Positions 1 through 8,595 of a stretch of 64,000 nt of DNA are shown one piece after another; positions within the stretch are counted from its first letter, which is position 1; every line of letters starts with the position of its first letter. The stretch is taken from assembly GCF_014084025.1 (NCBI RefSeq), contig NZ_CP043682.1, forward strand, positions 587,582-651,581, in the 5' to 3' direction. Origin of the DNA: Borrelia sp. A-FGy1. GTDB taxonomy: Bacteria; Spirochaetota; Spirochaetia; Borreliales; Borreliaceae. The notes beneath the pieces were generated by a model that searched no databases, had not been told where the DNA came from, and worked only from the letters and a program-made list of their open reading frames with translations. The position numbers were made by a program, and so were the translations under genes.

Positions 1-699
1 GTTATTGAGGATGATGGTAGGGGACTTGATAGGCGTAAAATAATTAAAAAGGCTATAGAGAAAAATATAATATCTGAAGCTGTTTCAAAAACCTTATCTG
101 AAATTGACATTTATAACTTAATTTTTGAACCTGGATTTTCAACGGCTAGTGCTGTGACAAGTATATCTGGACGTGGAGTTGGGATGGATGTTGTTAGGAA
201 ACAGGTGGAGTCTTTGAGAGGAAATGTTATTCTTGAGAGTGAACTTGGAAAATACACTAGAACAAAATTAATCTTTCCTTTGACCTTGGCTATTATTGAG
301 GGTTGGTTAGTTAGAGTAAAAGAAGAATATTTTATTGTTCCTCTTTCTAGTGTTGAGTCTTGTCTTGAGGCTGATAAATTGACGTATAATAAATGCGGGC
401 TTGATAGTGGCAATAATGTTATGAATTATAGAGGTAGTATGATTAGCTATATACGTTTACGAGAATTTTTTGAGATATCTAATGAAAAAAGTTCTAGTGA
501 ACATGTTGTTGTTGTCAATACTAATAGTGGTAAGATAGGGATTGTAGTTGATCAAGTATTGGGTCAGCATCAAACTGTTATAAAAGCTTTAGGTAAAGTT
601 TATTCTAGGGTAGAAGGAGTTTCTGGAGCTACAATACTTGGAGACGGTAGTATAGCGTTAGTAATAGATATTGATACTATAACTAAAATTATGAAATAG
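1..699 (+). CDS. cheA: Chemotaxis histidine kinase CheA, C-terminal part (partial at window start)
   Basis: The frame is open from base 1, so this is the 3' end of a longer gene. It encodes about 232 residues. The first part is the end of the HATPase domain. A G1-type box DDGRGLD lies at fragment residues 4-10 and a G2-type box GRGVGMDVV near residues 57-65. Residues from about 90 to the end form a CheW-like domain, which docks CheW and receptors. CheA autophosphorylates on His when receptors signal and passes phosphate to CheY and CheB. The downstream cheB-MCP-cheY order fits the cheA1 operon of Borrelia (BB0567 by recollection). The P1 phosphotransfer and dimerisation domains lie outside the window and cannot be judged. 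Identity is secure; assignment as cheA1 rather than cheA2 rests on neighbours. Confidence 0.93.
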   Translation, partial: VIEDDGRGLDRRKIIKKAIEKNIISEAVSKTLSEIDIYNLIFEPGFSTASAVTSISGRGVGMDVVRKQVESLRGNVILESELGKYTRTKLIFPLTLAIIEGWLVRVKEEYFIVPLSSVESCLEADKLTYNKCGLDSGNNVMNYRGSMISYIRLREFFEISNEKSSSEHVVVVNTNSGKIGIVVDQVLGQHQTVIKALGKVYSRVEGVSGATILGDGSIALVIDIDTITKIMK

Positions 700-754
700 T
701 ATACTTATTATGTATTTTTGGTTTTGTTAATGTAAAGTATACCAAGAGATAATA

Positions 755-1906
755 ATGAAGATATTGATAGTTGATAATCAGGGCCTAATAAGACAAGTTT
801 TTGTTAGAGCTTTTAATAAAGATTTAGATGTTGAAGTGTTAAATCCGGGTTCTAATTCTTTGAACCTTATTAATATTTTTTTACAGAAGTTTCCTGATTT
901 AGTTATTATTGATGAAAATACAGCTAGGTCTAATTTTGGAAATGCTCTTAATAATGTTCTTAATAATATTTCGCTTCCTGTTGTATTTATAGCAGAAGAT
1001 GAGGTTTCTCCAAATTTTGGATTAATTGAGTCTAAGAAAGATAAAGTCAAGTTAATAATAAATAAACTTAATTTTAAGCTTACTGTCAACTTATTTAGAA
1101 GTAGTTATTTGGATTTAGTCAAAAAGGAAGTTAAAAATCTTGGGAATAAAAAACTTATTACTTCTTTTGATGTTAAAAGGATTAAAGCTCCTGATTTTGC
1201 TACTAAGCCTGAGATTAGAAAATCTAATACGTATATATCTAGTGTAACAAAGAGTTATAAAGTTTCAGATGTTATTAATGTTGCTCCCAAAAATGATCCA
1301 GATGTTATTTTAAAATATCAGGGTGTTATTAATAGACAAAAAACGGGAAAAGTGATTTTTGTTGGATCTTCAACTGGGGGAACTGAAGCTTTAAGAGTAT
1401 TTTTAAAGTCTTTTAGAAAAGATTCTCCTCCTATTGTTATTGTTCAGCATATGCCAGGAGGATTTACAACTTCTTTTGCAAGAAGCTTAAATAATGAAGT
1501 TGAAGTTGATGTAAAAGAGGCTGAGGATGGAGATATTTTAAAGCCGGGTCTTGTAATAATTGCGAATGGTAATTATCATTTAATTGTAAAATATGGCAAT
1601 GGAAACTATTTTGTTAATTTATTAGATGGTCCTTTAGTTAGTAGGCACAAGCCGTCTGTTAATGTATTGTTTCGTTCTGCTGCTATGTATGTTGGAGAGA
1701 ATGCTATTGGGGTTATGCTTACGGGAATGGGAGATGATGGAGCTACTTGTATGCTTGAGATGAAGAATAGTGGTGCATATAATATTGCTCAAGATCAAAC
1801 AACATCTGTGGTATTTGGAATGCCTATGGAAGCAATAAAAATAGGTGCTGTAGATAAGATTCTTCCTTTAAATAAAATATCAGAATATATTTTAAGGAGA
1901 TCTTAA
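755..1906 (+). CDS. cheB: Chemotaxis protein-glutamate methylesterase CheB
   Basis: The 383-residue protein has an N-terminal receiver-like domain (about 1-120), a long linker and a C-terminal methylesterase domain (about 195-383). The catalytic triad can be read as Ser206 in GSSTGGTEA, the His of VQHMPGGF and the Asp of LTGMGDDGA. CheB removes methyl groups from receptor glutamates and so resets MCP signalling. The receiver is degenerate: the usual acidic pair is Asp7-Asn8, a candidate phosphoacceptor Asp53 is followed by ENTARS rather than a Met-Pro loop, and the Thr/Ser switch position reads FIAED. Phosphorylation control by CheA may therefore be weak or altered. The gene follows cheA by 55 bases, and its stop overlaps the next start as TAATG. 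The best B31 counterpart is cheB2 (BB0568, from memory). Confidence 0.93.
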   Translation: MKILIVDNQGLIRQVFVRAFNKDLDVEVLNPGSNSLNLINIFLQKFPDLVIIDENTARSNFGNALNNVLNNISLPVVFIAEDEVSPNFGLIESKKDKVKLIINKLNFKLTVNLFRSSYLDLVKKEVKNLGNKKLITSFDVKRIKAPDFATKPEIRKSNTYISSVTKSYKVSDVINVAPKNDPDVILKYQGVINRQKTGKVIFVGSSTGGTEALRVFLKSFRKDSPPIVIVQHMPGGFTTSFARSLNNEVEVDVKEAEDGDILKPGLVIIANGNYHLIVKYGNGNYFVNLLDGPLVSRHKPSVNVLFRSAAMYVGENAIGVMLTGMGDDGATCMLEMKNSGAYNIAQDQTTSVVFGMPMEAIKIGAVDKILPLNKISEYILRRS

Positions 1907-3675
1907 TGAGTGAAAATAAGCATTTAAATGTTGACCTTTATATTAGTAAATTATTTTCTGAGCTTGAAAATTTTGATGTTAAATCAAGGCAGGTTTATTC
2001 AAATTTAAGTAAATCAATTCCTAAGTTAATAGAGAAACTTTCAAAAGATATTAAAGATTTATCTTTTAATGTTGGTTTTATTTCTGATCTTGATATTGAT
2101 AATGATTATTCTTTAAATAATTTCATTTATAAAGTAATAAGAGTATTGAATGATTTTGTATCTTACTTTAATTCTTCAACGGATTCACTTGAAACTCAGT
2201 TTAGCATTATAAAAGATAAGGTAAAGGATATAGAAATACTTGAAGATGTTATTGAAAAGATGAAAAAAAGTTCTCTTGATATGGAGATAATGTCTATTAA
2301 TACATTAACTGTTGCATTAAGAGCTGGTAGAGCAGGAGGAGCTTTTTCTTATATTACAAATGAAATTAAAATTTTGACTCAGTCTATGATCAAGCAGGCA
2401 GACCAGCTTACTGGCAGAGGGAGGGATATTAAGGTTGGGCTTGATCGTGCTAAGGAACAGGTACGCGAAAATAATATTGCTGAGAATAAAATTCTTGAAG
2501 AATTTAAAGATAATTTGATGAAAAATATAGATGAATTTTCAGGGCAGATTGGAGAAGTTATTGCTTTTTATGATAGTATATTGGATATACTTAATGAGTT
2601 TAAATTCAAATTTGTAAATGCTGTCTCTTATCTTCAGTTTCAAGATAGACTTACTCAATCTTTATATCACTTAAATATTATGTATTCAAATATTGATGTT
2701 TTTAAATTTAGAGATATAAGTGAACTTCAGAAATTGAAATTTTTGTCTATTTTTACAGACACGTCTAAAATGATAGTTAGGGATGTTATTAGCAAGTTAG
2801 ATGAAAATTTATCTGTATTTGAAGAATTTGTTGATATCTCTATTTCATCTATCCAGACTATTAATGATTTAAAATCGGAAAATTCGTTACATATTGATAT
2901 AGCAAGAACAGTAGAATCTTTTTCAGTTATTTTGTTGAATTTACTTAAGAGAATAGATGATGTTGAAAAGAATAATTCCAATTTTTTAAGTCTTTATTAT
3001 GAACAGATTAAGTTTGTTAAGTCTTTAGAATTTATGTTTTCAAATATTGCAGCTATTTCTGCTAGGTTTCAAAATATTAATATAGCTTCTAAAATAGAGG
3101 TTGTAAAGAGGATTGAACTTGAAGATATGGAAGGTAATATATCTGAGATGTCGAAGATTATTGGGAATATTGATTTAAATATTAATAAGGGACGAGAGTT
3201 CTTAGATCAAATAATATTTTTCTTTGAAAAAGTTGTAAAGGATTATGACAATAGATTTTATCTTGAAAAAAATTATTTTAATAAGTTTAAAAAATTGTTT
3301 ATGGAGATTAAGAATAATATTATTGAGATAAAAAATATAGCTATTGATAAGATTTTATCTTATGAAATATTTTCAGTTGATTTTTTAGAAATATTTGAAG
3401 AAATAAAGATAGAAGTTTACAATATTAAGAATTTAAAAAGTTGTCTTTTAGATATAGAAAAGCTCATAATTAATATAGAGAAAGATATTAATTATGAGCT
3501 TAACTCAGAGTTAGTTAAGAATGGTATTAGCTCTGTCGAGATTGATGACAAGGAATTTGTTCGAAGAATTGCTAATAGGTTTACTTTATTTATACACAAA
3601 AAGCATTTATTGTCTCTTATTGAAGATGAAAAAGATGTTCAATCATTAGATGAGGGTAGTGTAATTTTATTTTAA
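1906..3675 (+). CDS. Cytoplasmic MCP-like protein with two receptor-tip-like hairpins
   Basis: This 589-residue protein has no signal peptide or membrane segment and is largely helical coiled coil. Around residues 128-160 the string SINTLTVALRAGRAGGAF resembles the signalling hairpin of chemoreceptors, where the consensus is roughly LALNAAIEAARAGEAGRGF. A second, weaker hairpin-like stretch, NIAAISARFQNINIASKIE, lies near 378-400. Between them, near residue 243, is LQFQDRLTQ, a motif seen in some cytoplasmic methyl-accepting proteins and loosely in CheZ. No sensor domain is recognisable. It is translationally coupled to cheB by a TAATG overlap and followed 37 bases later by cheY, so a role in the same signalling pathway is likely. 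It corresponds by position to BB0569. Whether it binds CheA/CheW or acts on CheY-P cannot be told from sequence. Confidence 0.72.
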   Translation: MSENKHLNVDLYISKLFSELENFDVKSRQVYSNLSKSIPKLIEKLSKDIKDLSFNVGFISDLDIDNDYSLNNFIYKVIRVLNDFVSYFNSSTDSLETQFSIIKDKVKDIEILEDVIEKMKKSSLDMEIMSINTLTVALRAGRAGGAFSYITNEIKILTQSMIKQADQLTGRGRDIKVGLDRAKEQVRENNIAENKILEEFKDNLMKNIDEFSGQIGEVIAFYDSILDILNEFKFKFVNAVSYLQFQDRLTQSLYHLNIMYSNIDVFKFRDISELQKLKFLSIFTDTSKMIVRDVISKLDENLSVFEEFVDISISSIQTINDLKSENSLHIDIARTVESFSVILLNLLKRIDDVEKNNSNFLSLYYEQIKFVKSLEFMFSNIAAISARFQNINIASKIEVVKRIELEDMEGNISEMSKIIGNIDLNINKGREFLDQIIFFFEKVVKDYDNRFYLEKNYFNKFKKLFMEIKNNIIEIKNIAIDKILSYEIFSVDFLEIFEEIKIEVYNIKNLKSCLLDIEKLIINIEKDINYELNSELVKNGISSVEIDDKEFVRRIANRFTLFIHKKHLLSLIEDEKDVQSLDEGSVILF

Positions 3676-3712
3676 TTTTTATATACTTATTGAAAGGTTT
3701 TAGGAGTATCAC

Positions 3713-4087
3713 ATGAAAAAAAGGATTTTAGTCATAGATGACAATAGGGCTATTAGACAAAGTGTTGCTTATATTTTAGAACAGAATGGTTTTGGAGTTT
3801 CTGAGGCAGAAGATGGATTAGATGGTGTAACTAAGTTTAAGGAAGCCGTTGGACAAAGTGATAAAGATTTTGATCTTATTATTACGGATATAAATATGCC
3901 TAATTTGGATGGAATAGGGGTAATTAAACAGATAAGAGAATTTGGAAGTTTTGTTCCAATACTTGTTCTTACAACTGAATCTGAACAATCAAAAGTTGAT
4001 GAAGGACGTAAGGCTGGGGCTACTGGTTGGCTTGTTAAACCTTTTAATCCAACTACTCTTATGCAAACGATATCAAAAATATTTTAG
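3713..4087 (+). CDS. cheY: Chemotaxis response regulator CheY
   Basis: This is a 124-residue single-domain receiver with all key residues: acidic pair Asp9-Asp10, phosphoacceptor Asp59 in ITDINMPNLDG, switch Thr87 or Thr88 in LVLTTESE, and Lys109 in WLVKPFNP. Phosphorylated CheY-type proteins bind the flagellar switch or other targets. The start ATG follows TAGGAG with good spacing. It ends the cheA-cheB-MCP-cheY operon and by position matches cheY2 (BB0570, recalled). In B. burgdorferi CheY2 is reported not to be the main motility CheY and has been linked to infectivity, so a non-motility output is possible here too. The receiver motifs are fully canonical, unlike those of the neighbouring CheB receiver. 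Confidence 0.95.
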   Translation: MKKRILVIDDNRAIRQSVAYILEQNGFGVSEAEDGLDGVTKFKEAVGQSDKDFDLIITDINMPNLDGIGVIKQIREFGSFVPILVLTTESEQSKVDEGRKAGATGWLVKPFNPTTLMQTISKIF

Positions 4088-4196
4088 ATTTTATTTCTAA
4101 AATAGATTTAAGATTTTGCTTTATGTACAATTGATTAATTGATTATATTTTAAAAATATAAAACGTAGGTATTTAATTTTGTAGGGGAGCTATTTT

Positions 4197-5540
4197 ATGA
4201 ATTTTAAGTTAAAAGAACAGTTTTATTTTGATTTGGGAGAATTGATTAAGTTTAATAGTATAACTAGCTTTCCTTTGAAAAATAAGCCTTTTGGTGAGCA
4301 AATTGATTTATGTTTAGATAAAGTGTTGGCAATAGCCCAAGGTATTGGTTTTAAAGATTACAAAGCTAAGGATGGATATTATGGGTTTGCTGATATAGGA
4401 GAAGGTAAAGAACTTATAGGTATTTTGGGGCATGTTGATGTTGTTGATGCTGGAAACGTGTCTCAGTGGCAATCGGATCCTTTTAAATTGAATTTTAGAG
4501 ATGGAAATATTTATGCTAGAGGTATTTTAGATGATAAGGGACCTTTGGTAGCTGTTCTTTATGCTTTTAGGTTATTAGCTATGGAGGGATTTGCTTTTAA
4601 GAAAAAATTTAGAATTATTTTTGGAACAGATGAGGAAACTTTATGGCGATGTATTGATCATTATAAGAAGAGAGAAGTACTTCCTGATTTTTCTTTTACT
4701 CCTGATGCAGATTTTCCAGTTGTTAATGCTGAAAAAGGATTATTACAGTTTGATATTATTAGTAATGAAAAATTTTTTATGGATTTTAATCTTGGTACTG
4801 GATATAATGTAATTCCTGAAGAGTGTTCTTTTGAGATTAGAGATTTTAATAAAGATGACTTTAGAAGTTTACTTGATGGTTTTGGAGATAGTATTAGATA
4901 TAAATTTTGTGAAAATAATGTTGTTATTCGTGGCGTTGCTGCTCATGCTTCATTGCCAGAGCTTGGAGTTAATGTTGCGCCTTATGCATTGAGTATTATT
5001 AAAACTTTAGGGGCATATGCTAATTTTATTAAATTTTTTGAGGATAAAATTGGATTTACTATTAATGGTGAAAAATTGTTTGGTAAAGTTCTAGGAGATA
5101 TGAAGTCTGGAAAACTTACTCTTTGTTTGACAAAAATGAGTTTATCTAAAACTTCTAATCAAGTTTTGTCTTTTGATATGAGATATCCTGTAGATTATAA
5201 GAAAGAAAATTTAGTCAGTTTGATAAAGGATTCTTTAATTCCTTATTCTTTAAATTATAATGAAGTCTCTTATCTTGACCCTATGTATATTGATTCTGAT
5301 TCCAGTTTTGTCAAAACTTTGATTGAAGTTTATAAAGACTTTACAGGAGAAAGTTATGCTAGACCTATTGCTATTGGAGGTGCAACTTATTCTAGAGCTT
5401 TAAAAAACTGTGTTGCATTTGGTCCTTTATTTAACGGATCAGTAAGTACGGCTCATCAAACTAATGAATATATGAAAGAAAGTGATCTTTTAAAGCTTGT
5501 TTCAATTTATAAAGAAGCTATTAAAAGACTTAATGAGTAG
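4197..5540 (+). CDS. M20-family metal-dependent dipeptidase (PepV/Sapep type)
   Basis: The 447-residue enzyme carries the M20 di-metal motifs. GHVDVVDAG holds the first metal His and Asp, RGILDDKGP the bridging Asp, and GTDEE the catalytic and metal Glu. DADFPVVNAEKG is typical of the PepV branch, and VAAHASLPE contains the lid-domain His. Such enzymes cleave dipeptides in the cytoplasm, which suits an organism that imports peptides because it makes few amino acids. The start follows GTAGGGGAGC. The gene stands alone, 109 bases after cheY and convergent with tRNA-Leu/pyrH. I do not recall a counterpart at this place in B31, so it could be specific to part of the genus; this is uncertain. A second M20 peptidase, pepD, lies at 53913. 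Confidence 0.88.
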   Translation: MNFKLKEQFYFDLGELIKFNSITSFPLKNKPFGEQIDLCLDKVLAIAQGIGFKDYKAKDGYYGFADIGEGKELIGILGHVDVVDAGNVSQWQSDPFKLNFRDGNIYARGILDDKGPLVAVLYAFRLLAMEGFAFKKKFRIIFGTDEETLWRCIDHYKKREVLPDFSFTPDADFPVVNAEKGLLQFDIISNEKFFMDFNLGTGYNVIPEECSFEIRDFNKDDFRSLLDGFGDSIRYKFCENNVVIRGVAAHASLPELGVNVAPYALSIIKTLGAYANFIKFFEDKIGFTINGEKLFGKVLGDMKSGKLTLCLTKMSLSKTSNQVLSFDMRYPVDYKKENLVSLIKDSLIPYSLNYNEVSYLDPMYIDSDSSFVKTLIEVYKDFTGESYARPIAIGGATYSRALKNCVAFGPLFNGSVSTAHQTNEYMKESDLLKLVSIYKEAIKRLNE

Positions 5541-5671
5541 ACCTAGATTTTCATTTTTTGAGAATTTAGTTAGTAATTTTTATATTTTAAATTGGTTGCT
5601 ATTTAAAAGTAACAACAAATTTTTGTTGGATAATTAATAAGATTTTTATTTTATATTTGTATTATCGTAAA

Positions 5672-5755
5672 TACCGGTAGTCGGAGTCGAACCGACACGA
5701 AGTTGCCCTCATCAGATTTTGAGTCTGACGCGTCTACCAATTCCGCCATACCGAT
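5672..5755 (-). tRNA. tRNA-Leu (anticodon CAA)
   Basis: The minus strand folds as an 84-base cloverleaf with a long variable arm, as expected for tRNA-Leu. The acceptor stem pairs ATCGGTA with TACCGGT (one T-G pair). The anticodon stem is TCAGA/TCTGA with loop CTCAAAA, giving anticodon CAA for UUG codons. The T arm contains GGTTCGACTCC. CCA is not encoded. It begins 8 bases after the pyrH stop on the same strand and may be processed from the pyrH transcript. Confidence 0.95.
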
Positions 5756-5763
5756 GATAAGTT

Positions 5764-6453
5764 TTATTTTACTATAATAGTTCCTAAAAAATCATCATTT
5801 TTATTAAAAACTTTTTCTAAATTTTTAATATCAATTCCATTTATAATATATGCTTTAAGGCTAAGTTTTAAAGCTAATTTGGTTGCTATTGGGTCAAACG
5901 GTAAGTTTGACCCAGGTACCCAGTTTTTTCCAACAATATCTTGTAGCTTATTCCAAGTAATATTGCTCAAACCTTTTGCGTCATTAAACTTTTTAGGATC
6001 TTTGTCATAAATTTGATTTACATTGGTTAAATTAATTATTTCATTTGATTTAAACTTTTCAGCAAATTTTACTGTAATGTAATCTGTTGAAAATCCTGGC
6101 TTCCATCCTGAAGCAACTAGTATGTTTCCTTTAAAAGAAAAGTCTTTAGAGGGGTCACTGACAACCTTATCAATACAGAGTGGCTTCATTGATTTGCTAA
6201 TAAGTTGAGCATTTAATTTGGTAGCTTCAATTCCAATTTCATCAAGGTCATCATCTTCAAATGCAGGATTGATTTGTTTGTAAGAAATTTGATATTCTCT
6301 TGCTGTTTTTCCTCCACCTGTGATTAATATTATTTTTCTTCTATTGTCTTTTTTTATCCATTTAAAAATAAGATTTCTTAAATTTTTAATGTATTCTATG
6401 TTGATTTTATCAGGATTAATTAAACCGCCTCCAAGGCTAATTATTTTAAGCAC
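5764..6453 (-). CDS. pyrH: UMP kinase, archaeal/spirochaete type
   Basis: The amino-acid-kinase fold enzyme phosphorylates UMP to UDP for pyrimidine nucleotide supply. Visible motifs are ISLGGGLI at the start, ITGGGKTAREY (nucleotide binding), ASGWKPGFSTDY and NVNQIYDKDPKKF. GGGKTARE and DKDPKKF are typical of the archaeal-like subfamily, which is also found in spirochaetes, rather than of E. coli PyrH. I place the start at the GTG at 6453 (230 residues) because AAAAAGGAG lies just upstream. An in-frame ATG at 6492 would add 13 residues not expected in the family and has no comparable ribosome site. The gene product feeds the pathway completed by CTP synthase at 9666. Confidence 0.9.
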   Translation of the reverse strand: MLKIISLGGGLINPDKINIEYIKNLRNLIFKWIKKDNRRKIILITGGGKTAREYQISYKQINPAFEDDDLDEIGIEATKLNAQLISKSMKPLCIDKVVSDPSKDFSFKGNILVASGWKPGFSTDYITVKFAEKFKSNEIINLTNVNQIYDKDPKKFNDAKGLSNITWNKLQDIVGKNWVPGSNLPFDPIATKLALKLSLKAYIINGIDIKNLEKVFNKNDDFLGTIIVK

Positions 6454-6670
6454 AGAAACTCCTTTTTCTTTAATAAGGATTATATCTTTCAATTTTAACT
6501 TGTATTATATATTATAAATGAAGTTTATTTGAAAATAGGTTTAAAATAATGTAAATTCAGTAACTATACTGTACAATATTTGCTTGGATGTTATGATATA
6601 AAAAGTTTTTAATAATGGTAAATTGTTCTGTGTAGACTTTTATAGAGTAATATTTATTTTGGAGGATGTT

Positions 6671-7738
6671 ATGCATAAGTATAAAGTCTCTGTGATTATT
6701 TGCTTTTTTAATTCAGATAAGACTCTTGAATTGATAATCAAGGATGCCGTTAATCAAACATTAAGAGATAAAGAAATTATATTGGTTGATGATGGTTCTT
6801 ACGATAATAGTTTGCAAATAGCTCAAAAGTATGCAGATAAGTATGACTTTATAAGAATTGTTAAACAGAAAAACATGGGAATAGCTGCTTCTAGAAATAT
6901 TGGATTTGAGAAGGCTCAAGGAGAGTATATAATTTATTGGGATAGCGATGATACGGTTGAAAGTACTATGCTTGAAGTACTGTATAACAGGGCTAAGGCA
7001 GATAATTCAGATGTTGTTTGTTCTCAGTTTTATATTTATTTTCTTGCAAGGAATATAAAAAGAAAGTCTTTACTTCCTTTTCCCAATTATACTATAACTG
7101 GAAAAGAAGCTTTTGAGAATTTATTATCGACTGTTTTTGCTAGTTTTTCTAAGAGAAATTTTGTTGTGGGTACGCTGTGGGATAAGCTTATCAGAAGAGA
7201 TTTAATTTTAAATCATAATATTAGCTTACATAATGTAATATTAGAAGACTTAGTTTTTTTGGTTCATGTTTTTTTAAAATCAGGTAAAGTTTCTTTTGTT
7301 AATAATTATTTTTATACTAATTTCCAAAGGATAGGAAGTTCAAGCTCTTCAATTAGTGTAATAGGTAGAGTGAGATCTACTCTTGAACTGATAAAAAATT
7401 TATTAAGGGATGAGAAAATTCTTGATAAGTATTTTGAACTTTATAAAAAATTTTATTTACAACTTTATTATTTTATATCTTTTAAGCAGATTTACATTGT
7501 AGTTTGGAGCATTAAAGATCAACTTATTTATAGGGCTTATAAAGCAAAGCTTATTTCTGTTCTCAATGAAATTAAAAGCTTTGAAGAGTTTAGAGAGCAC
7601 TATGTAAGTTTGCAGGAGTCTTCTAAATTTAACCAGATTCAAATCTTGCCAAGGGTTATGCTAAAGGTGTGGAATGTTAGCTCAGCATTCTATGTTAATT
7701 TTTCTATATTTATTTATAGAATTTTTTTAAAGAATTAA
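6671..7738 (+). CDS. Family 2 (GT-A) glycosyltransferase
   Basis: The 355-residue protein starts at the ATG at 6671, five bases after GGAGG; an upstream in-frame ATG at 6623 lacks such a site. The N-terminal part has the family 2 pattern: KVSVIICFFNSDKT, then LVDDGSYDNS, then GIAASRNIGFEKAQGEYI, then the acidic metal/sugar-nucleotide site WDSDD around residue 90. The family transfers a sugar from a nucleotide sugar to a glycan, lipid or protein. The C-terminal half is hydrophobic and aromatic-rich but has no obvious membrane span. It lies divergent from pyrH and upstream of the decayed ABC transporter. The acceptor is unknown; Borrelia glycolipids are one possibility. It is BB0572-like by position. 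Confidence 0.85.
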   Translation: MHKYKVSVIICFFNSDKTLELIIKDAVNQTLRDKEIILVDDGSYDNSLQIAQKYADKYDFIRIVKQKNMGIAASRNIGFEKAQGEYIIYWDSDDTVESTMLEVLYNRAKADNSDVVCSQFYIYFLARNIKRKSLLPFPNYTITGKEAFENLLSTVFASFSKRNFVVGTLWDKLIRRDLILNHNISLHNVILEDLVFLVHVFLKSGKVSFVNNYFYTNFQRIGSSSSSISVIGRVRSTLELIKNLLRDEKILDKYFELYKKFYLQLYYFISFKQIYIVVWSIKDQLIYRAYKAKLISVLNEIKSFEEFREHYVSLQESSKFNQIQILPRVMLKVWNVSSAFYVNFSIFIYRIFLKN

Positions 7739-7796
7739 TACTTTTTATAAGTAATATTCGCTATGTTTGATAACCACTAATACTAGGGAGAGTTGG

Positions 7797-8595
7797 GTGA
7801 GCATAAAATGTTTAGATATTTTTTCTTATGGGAAGCATGAAATTTATTCAGATTTAAATTTAGTTTTTTCAATTCCACAAACTTACTTGATTCTTTGCAA
7901 AAATGAAGTAGATAAGTCTACTTTGTTAAAGCTTATTAGTTTCCTTTTAAATTCATCATCTGGAAAATTTTATTTAATTCTTTAAGTGTTTTTCCAAGAA
8001 ATCCTTTAAATTTAGAGAAGTTATTTTTTATTCCATAAGAATTTAAGTTACTCAACCTTTCTTTAGATGATTATTGTAAATCTTTGTCTAGATTTTATCT
8101 GAATTTTCAAGGAGAAAATTTAAAGGAGTATTTATTTAAATTTAAGCTAGATGCTAATCTTAGACTTGAATCTTCTTCATGTGGTGAAAAGAGGGTATTA
8201 TTGCTATAAATACTCCTGTTTTGATATTTGATGAACCTACAAATAGTCTTGACATTGCTTCAAAGAATGTTTTTAGAAATGTCATAAGTAGCTTAAAAAA
8301 CAGAATGGTTTTATTACAGGTCATAATGTTAGGGATTTAGTAGTATCGTAGATCATTTAACTATTATTGATAATAAAAATATTCTTTTTTCAGATTCAAT
8401 ATCTTATTTTAATAAAAACTATAAAGTTAAAATCGAGTAGATAAGCTTGGTGGAGAAGAGCTTTATTATGAAAAATTAAGAGATGGTTTTAAGGCACTTT
8501 ATTTAGAAATTGATACTAGCGGTAATAATATGGACCTTGAGTTTTTCTTTTTATATGTTACTAGTTGTAAAACAAGGGGTTTAACAGATGTTTAA
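7797..8595 (+). pseudogene. Decayed ABC transporter ATP-binding protein
   Basis: Fragments of an ABC ATPase can be read in order but in changing frames. A GTG at 7797 after AGGGAGAG begins VSIKCLDIFSYGKHEIY. The P-loop has decayed to CKNEVDKST and has lost its glycines. After a stop at 7985 and a frame change come FKLDANLRLE and a signature-like SSCGEKR. Another shift gives the Walker B and D-loop string VLIFDEPTNSLD near 8222, and another gives the H-loop string ITGHNVRDLV. The last piece, EELYYEKLRDGFKALY to GLTDV, ends at 8595, overlapping the permease start. At least four frame breaks rule out a functional product. The position corresponds to BB0573 as I recall it. Confidence 0.88.
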
